DNA from: Desulfuromonas sp. SDB
Lineage (GTDB): Bacteria; SDB-A
Assembly (NCBI GenBank): GCA_001412365.1
Contig: LKUE01000241.1
Span: 1 to 7,015, forward strand
Direction of reading: 5' to 3'
DNA length: 7,015 nucleotides
In this document: piece by piece, positions 1 through 6,325 of the stretch
How the letters are laid out: the number at the start of each line of letters is the position of its first letter
Position numbering within the stretch: the first letter of the stretch is position 1
Position numbers and translations under genes: made by a program
The notes under the pieces: model-generated
What the model was told of the DNA's origin: nothing
Seen by the model: only the letters and a program-made list of their open reading frames with translations
Database searches by the model: none

Positions 1-292
1 CTTTTTCAAGGAATTGGAAAAATAATGAATTTACACAAGAAACTTGACAGTACCATCTTTAATCTATTCAGTAACGTGACCTTATATAAAGAAAAGATAT
101 AATATTCTTGTTCACTTATAGCTTCTATATAATTCAGATAATGATAATTTAAAGTCATTTTACTGGATATTTTCCACTCAGGCACTAATAGAATTTAAAA
201 TTTAACTAAAATAAAAAACTATGTAAAAAGGATATTAGTAGATTTTAGAACTAGCCCTGCTGCTTATTTGCAGCAGAGCTAGCAGATATCAT
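1..292. other. AT-rich intergenic region, left edge
   Basis: No convincing gene is visible. The region is strongly AT-rich. On the minus strand there is an open frame from an ATG at 158 (or a GTG at 185) to a TGA at 6-8. It encodes 50 to 59 residues rich in Tyr, Leu and Ile, with no clear Shine-Dalgarno site, so I do not call it a gene. On the plus strand a TATAAT stands at 98-103 behind GTGACC at 76-81, but no rightward gene follows. The only solid element is the hairpin at 251-282, listed separately. Confidence 0.5.
251..282 (-). terminator. Strong hairpin, probable transcription terminator of the BNR-protein gene
   Basis: Bases 251-263 pair with 270-282 in a stem of 12 base pairs with one internal C-A mismatch (256/277), closed by a six-base loop (264-269, TTATTT). 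It lies 10 bases beyond the stop codon (293-295, minus strand) of the leftward beta-propeller gene, where a terminator should be. On the minus strand the bases after the stem read TTCTAAAATC, so the U-tract is imperfect. It may be a weak intrinsic terminator or a 3'-end-stabilising stem. Confidence 0.65.
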
Positions 293-1930
293 TTATTGGC
301 TGACAGAGAATTTGTGAGTATTAATTCCTTGGTTTGTATTTAGAATCAGGAAATAATTACCTGAGGATAGAGAATGGGTAGATATTCTGAAGTTGTTTTC
401 TCCTGAAACCAATTCACCTTCAAAATTTGTGGTTACAACTCTACCTGATAAGTCGGCAATAAACAATTGAGCCTGGCAATTATCTTCTGCAATTATACTG
501 ATATCGAGAATTCCTGGTAAATAATTTACGGTCATTCCCGGAACAGTACCGTGATCGGTTATTATCTCTTCAATTGCATTGTAGTGGGATGCCCGGTCGT
601 ACAAAATATTGGAAGAGGCATATTCCCGATAAACTACGGCTACTCCTCCACCCACCCCGGTGGTGACATAATTGCCCTGGGGGGTAATACCAGTGGTGGC
701 ATCATATTGGTTTACTACTCCTTCTCCGGTCCAAGCCCCACCTTGATTGGAGCGGAAAGCCCATCTCAGGGTATCAAAAGTACCATATTTGGTAACTAAA
801 CCGGTAACCGCGTCATTATTCCAGGCAAAATTGATAAATGGTCTGATTGCATGAACATCACCAACCATGAAGAATTCATCCAGAGTCCAAGATCCCCCCC
901 CATCAGTACTGGAGGTAATATAAGAACGGGTGGTTGCATTGTCCACATGGCCGTCCTGATAAACCAGATAGACATGGTTGGTTGGATAAGAGTTGGTTAC
1001 AGCGGTAACTAATTGGGGATAGCGAGCCTCAGGTCTTGCGTTGGATAGATAATAGAAGCCTGTGTAAGATGCACCGTAGTTATAATATGTTCCTCCTCTC
1101 ATCTGCTGTTGAGAGTTGCGGTAATACAGTATGTACACATATCCATCGGGACCAGCGGCTACATCGGCAATGCTGCCAATTCCGGTACTGGAGACATAGC
1201 TGCGCCCCCAAGTTGTTCCGGCACCGTCAGCAGTATATATAAAATTAATATCTCCGTCAGATTTAGCATAATTTATATAAATGTGAGGATTTGTTTCATT
1301 GGTGATGTCTAAAGATAAGGTCTGGATGCTTTGGAAAGCAGTAGAATCGAGAGAAAAGAATGCCCAGTCAAAATTCACACCATCTACAGTCATCCTTCTA
1401 TAGCACATAGCGGTGTCCCCGGATGAATTTTCAAATAGTACCGCTTCGTATATATAGGGATTGGATACCCCGCGTTGAACTTTCATATCGTAACAAAGAA
1501 TATTGCAGGAACCACCGGGCAGCATTGGCCAGTCTTTTTCCCAGGTATAACCCCGGTCAGTTGACCTGAATACATAAAGAGTGTCATGATCAGTATGACG
1601 TGAAAGAATGGCTACATAGATATGTCCTTGGTTATCATAGTCAAAGGCTAGAGTGGTGCGGCTTGTATTTAATACACATTCATTGGTGACCAGAAGATCA
1701 TCTCCCCAGTAAGGGCTGTAATGTTCAGGTGGCTGTTGGGATGAAGAAAGGTCTTCACGAGTTGGTTCTATTACTCGAAGATTTTGAGAACCAACCTCAC
1801 CAGGATCGGCAATTTCATCTGATGAAATTATTGTGGGATAAATAATTTCATCTTCAGTGGGAGTAATGTAATTTGCCCAAATTGAGCAAGTTAACATCAG
1901 CATACAACACAAAAAGCTTACTGCTTTCAT
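293..1930 (-). CDS. Secreted BNR/Asp-box beta-propeller protein with T9SS-type C-terminal sorting domain
   Basis: The 545-residue product is predicted to be exported and anchored or released at the cell surface; no catalytic activity can be assigned. Residues 1 to about 19 form a signal peptide (Met-Lys start, hydrophobic core, probable cut after SIWA). An acidic, proline-containing linker runs to about residue 75. Next comes a repeated beta-propeller region with two clear Asp-boxes (STDRGYTW at about 123-130, STDGGGSW at about 341-348) and two degenerate ones (ADGAGTTW near 234, SNQGGAW near 394). Residues from about 465 form a beta-sandwich tail (LFIADLSGRVV, LSSGNYFLIL, final KFSVSQ) of the type A T9SS sorting style. 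Asp-boxes are structural turns found in sialidases and many other propellers, and I see no sialidase catalytic signature. An in-frame GTG at 1936 is possible, but AAAGGAG at 1936-1942 fits only the ATG at 1930 (5-base spacing). The gene appears monocistronic, between its own promoter and a 3' hairpin. Confidence 0.85.
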   Translation of the reverse strand: MKAVSFLCCMLMLTCSIWANYITPTEDEIIYPTIISSDEIADPGEVGSQNLRVIEPTREDLSSSQQPPEHYSPYWGDDLLVTNECVLNTSRTTLAFDYDNQGHIYVAILSRHTDHDTLYVFRSTDRGYTWEKDWPMLPGGSCNILCYDMKVQRGVSNPYIYEAVLFENSSGDTAMCYRRMTVDGVNFDWAFFSLDSTAFQSIQTLSLDITNETNPHIYINYAKSDGDINFIYTADGAGTTWGRSYVSSTGIGSIADVAAGPDGYVYILYYRNSQQQMRGGTYYNYGASYTGFYYLSNARPEARYPQLVTAVTNSYPTNHVYLVYQDGHVDNATTRSYITSSTDGGGSWTLDEFFMVGDVHAIRPFINFAWNNDAVTGLVTKYGTFDTLRWAFRSNQGGAWTGEGVVNQYDATTGITPQGNYVTTGVGGGVAVVYREYASSNILYDRASHYNAIEEIITDHGTVPGMTVNYLPGILDISIIAEDNCQAQLFIADLSGRVVTTNFEGELVSGENNFRISTHSLSSGNYFLILNTNQGINTHKFSVSQ

Positions 1931-1935
1931 AGGCA

Positions 1936-1942
1936 CTCCTTT
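1936..1942 (-). promoter_or_regulatory. Ribosome binding site that fixes the BNR-protein start
   Basis: On the minus strand AAAGGAG lies 5 bases before the ATG at 1930-1928. The same bases overlap the alternative in-frame GTG at 1936-1934, which therefore cannot use it. This decides the start in favour of the ATG. Confidence 0.8.
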
Positions 1943-2224
1943 GTAAGGTTTTTTTCCCGGAAATCACAAATTCTCATGTTAAATTTCTCAGTTATAGGTG
2001 TAAAAATTATATTCTAAGTAATTTGAGATGTAAAGAAATATAAAAAATTGAGATGTTTCTAGCTGAAATCTTTGATGATGGCATGTAGACTCACAGTAAA
2101 CTCCATCAGAGAAGTTTTAATTATAGTTATATGGGCGAAAAATTAATCATAAATCGAAAAAAGCAGCTATTGATTTTTACTCTGCTTGTAGGTAATGTTA
2201 ATTAATGTGGAAATATACTGTAAA
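1943..2224. other. Divergent intergenic region between the BNR protein and the MmpS-like lipoprotein
   Basis: About 280 AT-rich bases between two outward-facing genes. The region contains the minus-strand promoter at 2006-2034 and a nine-base direct repeat TTGAGATGT at 2023-2031 and 2048-2056, spaced 25 bases apart. There is a weak inverted repeat, TGATGG (2076-2081) against CCATCA (2103-2108). A possible plus-strand promoter is TTGATT (2170-2175), 17 bases, then TAATGT (2193-2198), but its -10 box matches consensus at only three positions. No coding region of credible length is present. Confidence 0.45.
2006..2034 (-). promoter_or_regulatory. Near-consensus sigma70-type promoter for the BNR-protein gene
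   Basis: Read on the minus strand, TTTACA (2034-2029) is followed after exactly 17 bases by TATAAT (2011-2006). That is five of six bases of the -35 consensus and a perfect -10. The predicted transcription start is near 1999, giving a leader of roughly 70 bases to the ATG at 1930. Position and orientation fit the leftward beta-propeller gene. AT-rich DNA produces such boxes by chance, but spacing, quality and placement all agree here. Confidence 0.6.
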
Positions 2225-2231
2225 AGAGGTG
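2225..2231 (+). promoter_or_regulatory. Ribosome binding site of the lipoprotein gene
   Basis: AGAGGTG stands 5 bases before the ATG at 2237. An in-frame ATG at 2195 would add 14 hydrophilic and mixed residues ahead of the signal peptide and lacks such a site. The site therefore supports 2237 as the true start. Confidence 0.75.
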
Positions 2232-2236
2232 TCAAA

Positions 2237-2578
2237 ATGAAAAAACTTATTCTAGTTACGATGATGATACTTTTAATTTCCAGCTGCAGTTGGTGGGATT
2301 TTTCTAGAACAGTAAAATACCAAGTTACCGGGAGTGTTTCTACTGCCACTATTAAATTGGTTCCACAGGAAGGCGCTATATATGAGATTTACAATGAATC
2401 TTTACCCTTTTCAGCAACCTACGACCTGGAAAGAGGTGATTATGTTTACATTTCAGCTAAAATTGTTGATGATTCCGGATCGATTACCGTAACCATATAC
2501 AACCAAGGAAAGATATATAAAACTGCCACCATTGATGGAGTTAATGCTATTGCTACAGTCAATGGATATTTAGAATAA
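2237..2578 (+). CDS. Small lipoprotein with MmpS-like beta-sandwich domain
   Basis: The 113-residue product is predicted to be exported, lipidated and held in a membrane facing the periplasm or outside. Residues 1-16 are a lipoprotein signal (Lys-Lys, then a Leu/Ile/Met-rich core) ending in a lipobox ISSC, with the lipid-bearing Cys at 17. The mature part, from about residue 25 to the end, follows the pattern of MmpS-family domains: VKYQVTGS, then LPFS near 56-59 (often LPWS in the family), GDYVYISAKI near 67-76, SITVTIYNQGKIYKT near 82-96, and a closing AIATVNGYL. MmpS proteins are known in mycobacteria as accessory partners of MmpL lipid exporters. Similar stand-alone domains occur in other bacteria, usually without known function, and no MmpL-like gene is visible here. 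The gene ends 6 bases from the stop of the convergent caspase-like gene, with no obvious hairpin between. The domain assignment is by pattern recognition only. Confidence 0.8.
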   Translation: MKKLILVTMMILLISSCSWWDFSRTVKYQVTGSVSTATIKLVPQEGAIYEIYNESLPFSATYDLERGDYVYISAKIVDDSGSITVTIYNQGKIYKTATIDGVNAIATVNGYLE

Positions 2579-2584
2579 CATATT

Positions 2585-4327
2585 TTATTTTATTTTAATT
2601 ATCTCCTCAGTCAAAACCTGATCTTCCGTTTTAAATACCACAAAATATTTTCCGGGAAGCACATGGCTCCCTTGAAAATCATCACCATTCCAGGTAATGT
2701 GGTAATTGCCCGGAGAAACTTGACCGCTTACAAGATTTCTTACTTCTCTTCCGGAAATATCGAAAATACTGAGGTTGATAAATCGGTGGTTGGGTATTTC
2801 ATAATTTATCTCTAAATAATTATTGAAAGGATTTGCCGATGTAATTTTCAACATTATTCTGTCCGGATTAACTGCGATAATTTCTTCTTCTACACCTACC
2901 TGAGTTGCTGTCCACCGGACGTAGCGTGTTTCCCCTTTGGCTAATTTCTGCATTTGATTGTTCCAGCAGTAAAGCAACACAAAGTTGTCAGTGATCACAG
3001 GGATTATAGCATTGGTGGATTCCACGTTTATTGATGCCGGGTCAATTCTCACCGGAAGAAGAGCAAAAGGATGTTTGCTGGTGCCGGGGGCAACACTGTC
3101 AATGTTTGCTTCAATGGTGAATATGAAGGTATCCACATCAGCATCAATATGTACTAGTTCTTGGGAATAATACCAGCAGGTGTCAGGATATTCATACATC
3201 TTGGCATACTGAGCAGGATCTCCGTAGATCGCTACTGCATCCCGGTCGTAGGCAAGTCCGTAGGTATCCACTCCGGGAGTATGGTTTTCCAGGTCGAAGA
3301 GCAAACATTGATTGGTGACGTAATTAGATTCAGCAACATTGAACAGTCCGGGAAAGGAAATAAATCTGGAATAGGCTCCCCAACCCTGATAACCGTACCA
3401 GGTAACCGGCATATATGCCAGCATTTGAATTGCCCCTCCAGTATGAAACCAGGCGTAAACCATGTAGTTGATGTTATCCGGTTTACCGATCAGACAGTTT
3501 CCCGGGCAGAGATAAACTTTTGGATTATTTGAATTTATATAAATGGCTCCGCTGTCATAAGTGTCCGCTCTAAGCTGCCCATCCAGGGACCGGAAATAAC
3601 CCTCCGGATCAGGATCGGGATAATGAGCCTGCCATTCATTTACATTGGCATGACCAGAGGTGACGAACATGTCGAAACTTCCGCTAAAGGAAGGATGACC
3701 GTTCAAGTTGATGTTGATGCTTTCCGCATTTAGCCACCGGGCAAAGGTTACTGTGCGGTCAGTGTACAAATTCAGAGTATCCAGCGTATCCAGAATGGTT
3801 CCGTCGGAAAAGGAATACTTGATGTGAGGACCACCCTCCGCTTCAAAAGTCCCTATCGCCTGGTAAAATTGGCGGTAGGGTGAATTGGTGGGATTTGCAG
3901 TAGGGGAAGAAGACACTGTAGTCATTACACTTAGGGAACACTGAAGGGATCTGATTACATCATCTGCATTGTAACCGGTGATGATTCCCCATACTGCATC
4001 TCCGTAAGGATCGGAATCAAGCTCCCGGGTCATGATGTAGGCAGTCCGGATAAATACCTCATTAGCCTCGGATACCGGCTGGCAGATGAAACCGATATAG
4101 TCAGGTTGATAATTCTCCAGATCGGTTTTTACATTGTAAATTGACGATGTCCATTGAAATACCTGAACATCCGGGGAATATTTATTTTCCAATGAATCAA
4201 CCACTGCACCCCAGGATGGATCAGAATAGGTGGAAGCGCTAACCACTACCGCATATTTGAAAGCATTTAAAGGAATGGTTGAAAAAAGGAAAACAATCAG
4301 GAATATTAAAATACCGTACTTTTTCAC
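2585..4327 (-). CDS. Secreted caspase-like (gingipain/C25-related) cysteine peptidase-like protein with T9SS/FlgD-like tail
   Basis: The 580-residue product is predicted to be an exported clan CD-type peptidase or relative. Residues 1-22 are a signal peptide (MKKYGILIF start, cut near LNA/F). The caspase-like fold begins at once: a first strand KYAVVVSAS (24-32), then YIGFICQ (77-83) and AVWGIITGYNADDV (111-124). Candidate catalytic residues are His226 in FVTSGHA and Cys278 in YLCPGNCLIG, the usual His-then-Cys order. Later conserved-looking blocks are WYGYQGWGAYSRF (310-322) and DRDAVAIYGDPA (361-372), the last recalling the GDP element of C25 proteins. Residues 490-580 form a FlgD-like beta-sandwich (NPFNNYLEI, FDISGREV, WNGDDFQG, LPGKYFVV), as in type A T9SS sorting domains. 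Unlike gingipains, no long propeptide precedes the catalytic region. The start is GTG at 4327, set by AGGAGGT at 4332-4338 and by the signal peptide. It could also be a non-catalytic homologue. Substrate unknown. Confidence 0.75.
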   Translation of the reverse strand: MKKYGILIFLIVFLFSTIPLNAFKYAVVVSASTYSDPSWGAVVDSLENKYSPDVQVFQWTSSIYNVKTDLENYQPDYIGFICQPVSEANEVFIRTAYIMTRELDSDPYGDAVWGIITGYNADDVIRSLQCSLSVMTTVSSSPTANPTNSPYRQFYQAIGTFEAEGGPHIKYSFSDGTILDTLDTLNLYTDRTVTFARWLNAESININLNGHPSFSGSFDMFVTSGHANVNEWQAHYPDPDPEGYFRSLDGQLRADTYDSGAIYINSNNPKVYLCPGNCLIGKPDNINYMVYAWFHTGGAIQMLAYMPVTWYGYQGWGAYSRFISFPGLFNVAESNYVTNQCLLFDLENHTPGVDTYGLAYDRDAVAIYGDPAQYAKMYEYPDTCWYYSQELVHIDADVDTFIFTIEANIDSVAPGTSKHPFALLPVRIDPASINVESTNAIIPVITDNFVLLYCWNNQMQKLAKGETRYVRWTATQVGVEEEIIAVNPDRIMLKITSANPFNNYLEINYEIPNHRFINLSIFDISGREVRNLVSGQVSPGNYHITWNGDDFQGSHVLPGKYFVVFKTEDQVLTEEIIKIK

Positions 4328-4331
4328 TTAT

Positions 4332-4338
4332 ACCTCCT
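4332..4338 (-). promoter_or_regulatory. Strong Shine-Dalgarno site selecting a GTG start
   Basis: On the minus strand AGGAGGT precedes the GTG codon at 4327-4325, with 5 bases between the AGGAGG core and the start. No ATG in this frame would keep the signal peptide, so the GTG start is well supported. A strong site like this argues against a typical Bacteroidota genome. Confidence 0.8.
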
Positions 4339-4557
4339 GATGATATTTAAGTAATTTTATTTTTTTATGAATTTTACCGGATAATTACTATCCTGGCATT
4401 AAAAGAATTGGGGAAGTTGTCCTGATCATTGATTTGGGTTAAGAAATTCAATTTAAGCATATAAACTATGTCTAATAGTAGAAAATTCAAATAGTCATAT
4501 AAAAGTAAATCTGATATTTTCACTTAACATCTATAATTCTGGTAAGTTTTGTCAACA
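4339..4557. other. Divergent intergenic region between the caspase-like protein and the metallopeptidase
   Basis: About 220 bases between outward-facing genes. The outer parts are very AT-rich, while about 4376-4440 is richer in G and C. A small bulged stem can form at about 4377-4395 (CCGGATA against TATCCTGG). On the plus strand TATAAT stands at 4532-4537, 20 bases before the ATG of the metallopeptidase, but I find no good -35 box 16 to 18 bases upstream. No clear promoter for the leftward gene was found. A 28-codon minus-strand frame (4374-4460) has no ribosome binding site and is not called. Confidence 0.4.
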
Positions 4558-5487
4558 ATGAAAAAACGATTTGAATCTGGCAATTCAGGTAATCAAATTA
4601 GTTTTGATTATTCCGGAGCAGAATTGGTTGTTGAAAAGCTTGTAAAAAAGCGGAATAACATATCTAAGATTCTCAATAATCCCGGATATAATAAAATATT
4701 AGAGCACAGCAGAAAATATTCTTCTAATCTTCTCAAACAAAAAAATTTGCTAAATTCACTTAATGGAAAAAATGAAGGTTTTGACTTTTCAAAGGTAGTG
4801 GAGAGAAAAGATAAGTACTATGAAATGTTAAACTATTTGAAGAAAGAAGAATTGAAGATTATTGAACATTATGGAAAGCTCTGTCTGAAATATCTTCCCG
4901 ATGAATACCAGCAAAATGCAGTAATCTACTATGTAATTGGAGGATACAATGGTATAGCATTTGATCAATCTGTTTGTTTAAATATTGATTATAAGCAATT
5001 TAGAGAAAATATTAATGAATTGAAATTATACTTGGCTCATGAATTGTTCCATGTCGGATTTGAACATTACCAGAAACTGCCTGATATTCATAAAGCTAAG
5101 AAAATTAGAGATTTAAAAGAATTTGTACTATTATTGACCATGAATGAAGGATTAGCCACTCTTTGCCCTTATTATAAACGTATGGAGATGGGTGAAATAT
5201 CTGATAGAGATTATCAAATTCTCTTAGATCCTATTGAATTAAATAGCAAAATAAAGCAGTTTAATGAAATTATTTACTATTTGGATATGAATTTGGATAG
5301 AGATTTAAATGATGAAATAATTGGAGATGTTCTAGGCCAGTGTTCCACAGACAGACTCTTTTATGTGGTAGGTTGTCATATTGGTTTTAAAATTGAAGAT
5401 AAATTTGGGAATGATAAAATTAAACAGATGGTAAAACGAAGACCGGAGGATTTTTTCAATCAATATTATCAGTTGCTTAAAGATTAA
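4558..5487 (+). CDS. Putative cytoplasmic zinc metallopeptidase with HExxH motif
   Basis: The 309-residue protein has no signal peptide or membrane segment, so it is predicted to act in the cytoplasm. The N-terminal half is Lys/Glu/Asn-rich and probably helical. The key motif is HELFH at residues 161-165 within LYLAHELFHVGFEHY: two histidines and a glutamate that in zinc peptidases bind the metal and activate water. A likely third ligand is Glu197 in MNEGLAT, 32 residues after the second motif histidine, an arrangement seen in gluzincin-like families. It resembles uncharacterised DUF-type putative zinc peptidases (DUF2268 or DUF5700 style), but I cannot fix the family. The start is ATG 4558. 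The frame also has a TTG at 4549, and a TAA at 4543-4545 closes it. GGTAAG at 4541-4546 is a weak ribosome site that suits the ATG. The gene is markedly AT-rich (13 G/C of 60 bases at 5221-5280), unlike the leftward neighbour. It leads a run of three co-oriented genes. Confidence 0.7.
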   Translation: MKKRFESGNSGNQISFDYSGAELVVEKLVKKRNNISKILNNPGYNKILEHSRKYSSNLLKQKNLLNSLNGKNEGFDFSKVVERKDKYYEMLNYLKKEELKIIEHYGKLCLKYLPDEYQQNAVIYYVIGGYNGIAFDQSVCLNIDYKQFRENINELKLYLAHELFHVGFEHYQKLPDIHKAKKIRDLKEFVLLLTMNEGLATLCPYYKRMEMGEISDRDYQILLDPIELNSKIKQFNEIIYYLDMNLDRDLNDEIIGDVLGQCSTDRLFYVVGCHIGFKIEDKFGNDKIKQMVKRRPEDFFNQYYQLLKD

Positions 5488-5587
5488 TTTTGCCCAGGGA
5501 ATATACTGGAATGCTGTGAAGTTGAAGAAGTTTCTTACCAGAGGTTAACTTAGTGGAATTAAACAATTTGAAAAATATATCAAACCC

Positions 5588-6262
5588 ATGAACAGTTATT
5601 ATTCAGAGAGTCTATACGCTAATAAGTTGAAAAGAGTTTATGAAGTGGGTTCTCCCCGGATAATGCAGTTTTTGGAAGAGGAGATCAAATTTGTTTTGTC
5701 TAAAATAAATTCAGGGGATTCAGTTTTAGATCTTGGCTGCGGATACGGAAGAGTGGCAATCCGGTTAGCGGAAAAATCTAAAGAAGTGGTGGGGATTGAC
5801 ATTTCCCAGGATAATATCAAACTGGCTAAGCAAATGTACAAATCAAAAGAAAATCTTGTTTTTAAGGTAATGAATGCCGCCGATTTAAAATTTCCCCGGG
5901 AACGTTTTGATGTCATAATCTGCCTTCAGAACGGCATCTCCGCTTTCAAAATTGATCCACAAGAGTTGATTGGAGAATCATTAAGAGTAACCAAAACCGG
6001 TGGAATTCTGCTCATGTCAAGTTATTCAGATAAGTTCTGGGAGAAAAGACTTAACTGGTTTGAACTACAGGCAAAAGAAGGATTAATCGGGGAGATTGAT
6101 TACGAAAAGACTGGAAATGGTATAATCGTCTGTCAGGATGGTTTTACTGCTACAACTTATAGAGAAGAAGATTTTAAGAAGATAACTCGGAATTTCAATG
6201 TAAAGGTAGAGATCTATGAGGTAGATAATTCCACTGTTTTCTGTGAGATGAAGAAAAGGTAA
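5588..6262 (+). CDS. Class I SAM-dependent methyltransferase
   Basis: The 224-residue soluble protein has a Rossmann-type methyltransferase fold that would transfer a methyl group from S-adenosylmethionine; the acceptor is unknown. Motif I, VLDLGCGYGR, lies at residues 46-55 and forms the SAM-binding glycine loop. The acidic end of strand 2 is in VVGIDIS (67-73). An adenine-binding acidic position is likely in NAADL (96-100). Motif II/strand 4 is FDVIICLQNG (107-116), and strand 5 is GGILLMSSYS (138-147). The N-terminal 40 residues (YYSESLYANKLKRVYE and following) form a helical cap usual in small-molecule methyltransferases of the type 11/25 groups. The ATG at 5588 lacks a good Shine-Dalgarno site. 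The frame stays open back to a TAA at 5546-5548, with no better start. The gene lies 100 bases after the metallopeptidase and 63 bases before the membrane protein, all in one direction. No hairpin was seen in either gap. Confidence 0.85.
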   Translation: MNSYYSESLYANKLKRVYEVGSPRIMQFLEEEIKFVLSKINSGDSVLDLGCGYGRVAIRLAEKSKEVVGIDISQDNIKLAKQMYKSKENLVFKVMNAADLKFPRERFDVIICLQNGISAFKIDPQELIGESLRVTKTGGILLMSSYSDKFWEKRLNWFELQAKEGLIGEIDYEKTGNGIIVCQDGFTATTYREEDFKKITRNFNVKVEIYEVDNSTVFCEMKKR

Positions 6263-6325
6263 GATTTCTGATTATCGGTGCAATTAAATCTTTATTTTAA
6301 ATATGATCCAAACTAAAATAAAAAA

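Noticed and set aside
44-103. Plus-strand promoter elements TTGACA (44-49) and TATAAT (98-103)
   Set aside because: The perfect TTGACA has no -10 box at the right distance, and the TATAAT has only a partial -35 (GTGACC). No rightward gene follows before the leftward BNR-protein gene.
551-1312. Plus-strand open frames opposite the BNR-protein gene (551-799, 1036-1242, 1109-1312)
   Set aside because: They are antisense shadows of a well-supported gene with signal peptide, Asp-boxes and sorting tail; their translations show no domain pattern or ribosome site.
293-1930. Calling the BNR protein a sialidase
   Set aside because: Asp-boxes are shared by many beta-propellers. I see no catalytic Arg triad context, Tyr/Glu pair or FRIP-type motif that would support sialidase activity.
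2167-2349. Minus-strand 60-codon frame across the lipoprotein start
   Set aside because: It is antisense to the lipoprotein signal region, which has a good ribosome site and lipobox; the frame has neither.
2579-2584. Bidirectional terminator between the convergent lipoprotein and caspase-like genes
   Set aside because: The 6-base gap and its flanks are AT-rich, but no inverted repeat of useful length is present.
2985-3532. Plus-strand open frames opposite the caspase-like gene (2985-3170, 3161-3532)
   Set aside because: They lie within a long minus-strand gene with strong domain evidence, and their translations look like non-coding readouts.
4374-4460. Short minus-strand frame of 28 codons in the divergent region
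   Set aside because: It has an ATG and a somewhat protein-like ending but no ribosome binding site. The opposite strand reads just as protein-like over the same bases, so there is no reason to prefer it.
4498-4537. Plus-strand promoter for the metallopeptidase (TATAAA at 4498-4503 or TATAAT at 4532-4537)
   Set aside because: Neither -10-like box has a recognisable -35 box 16 to 18 bases upstream, and such boxes are common in AT-rich DNA.
5638-5916. Minus-strand 92-codon frame inside the methyltransferase
   Set aside because: It is antisense to methyltransferase motif I and strand 2, which are clearly coding on the plus strand.
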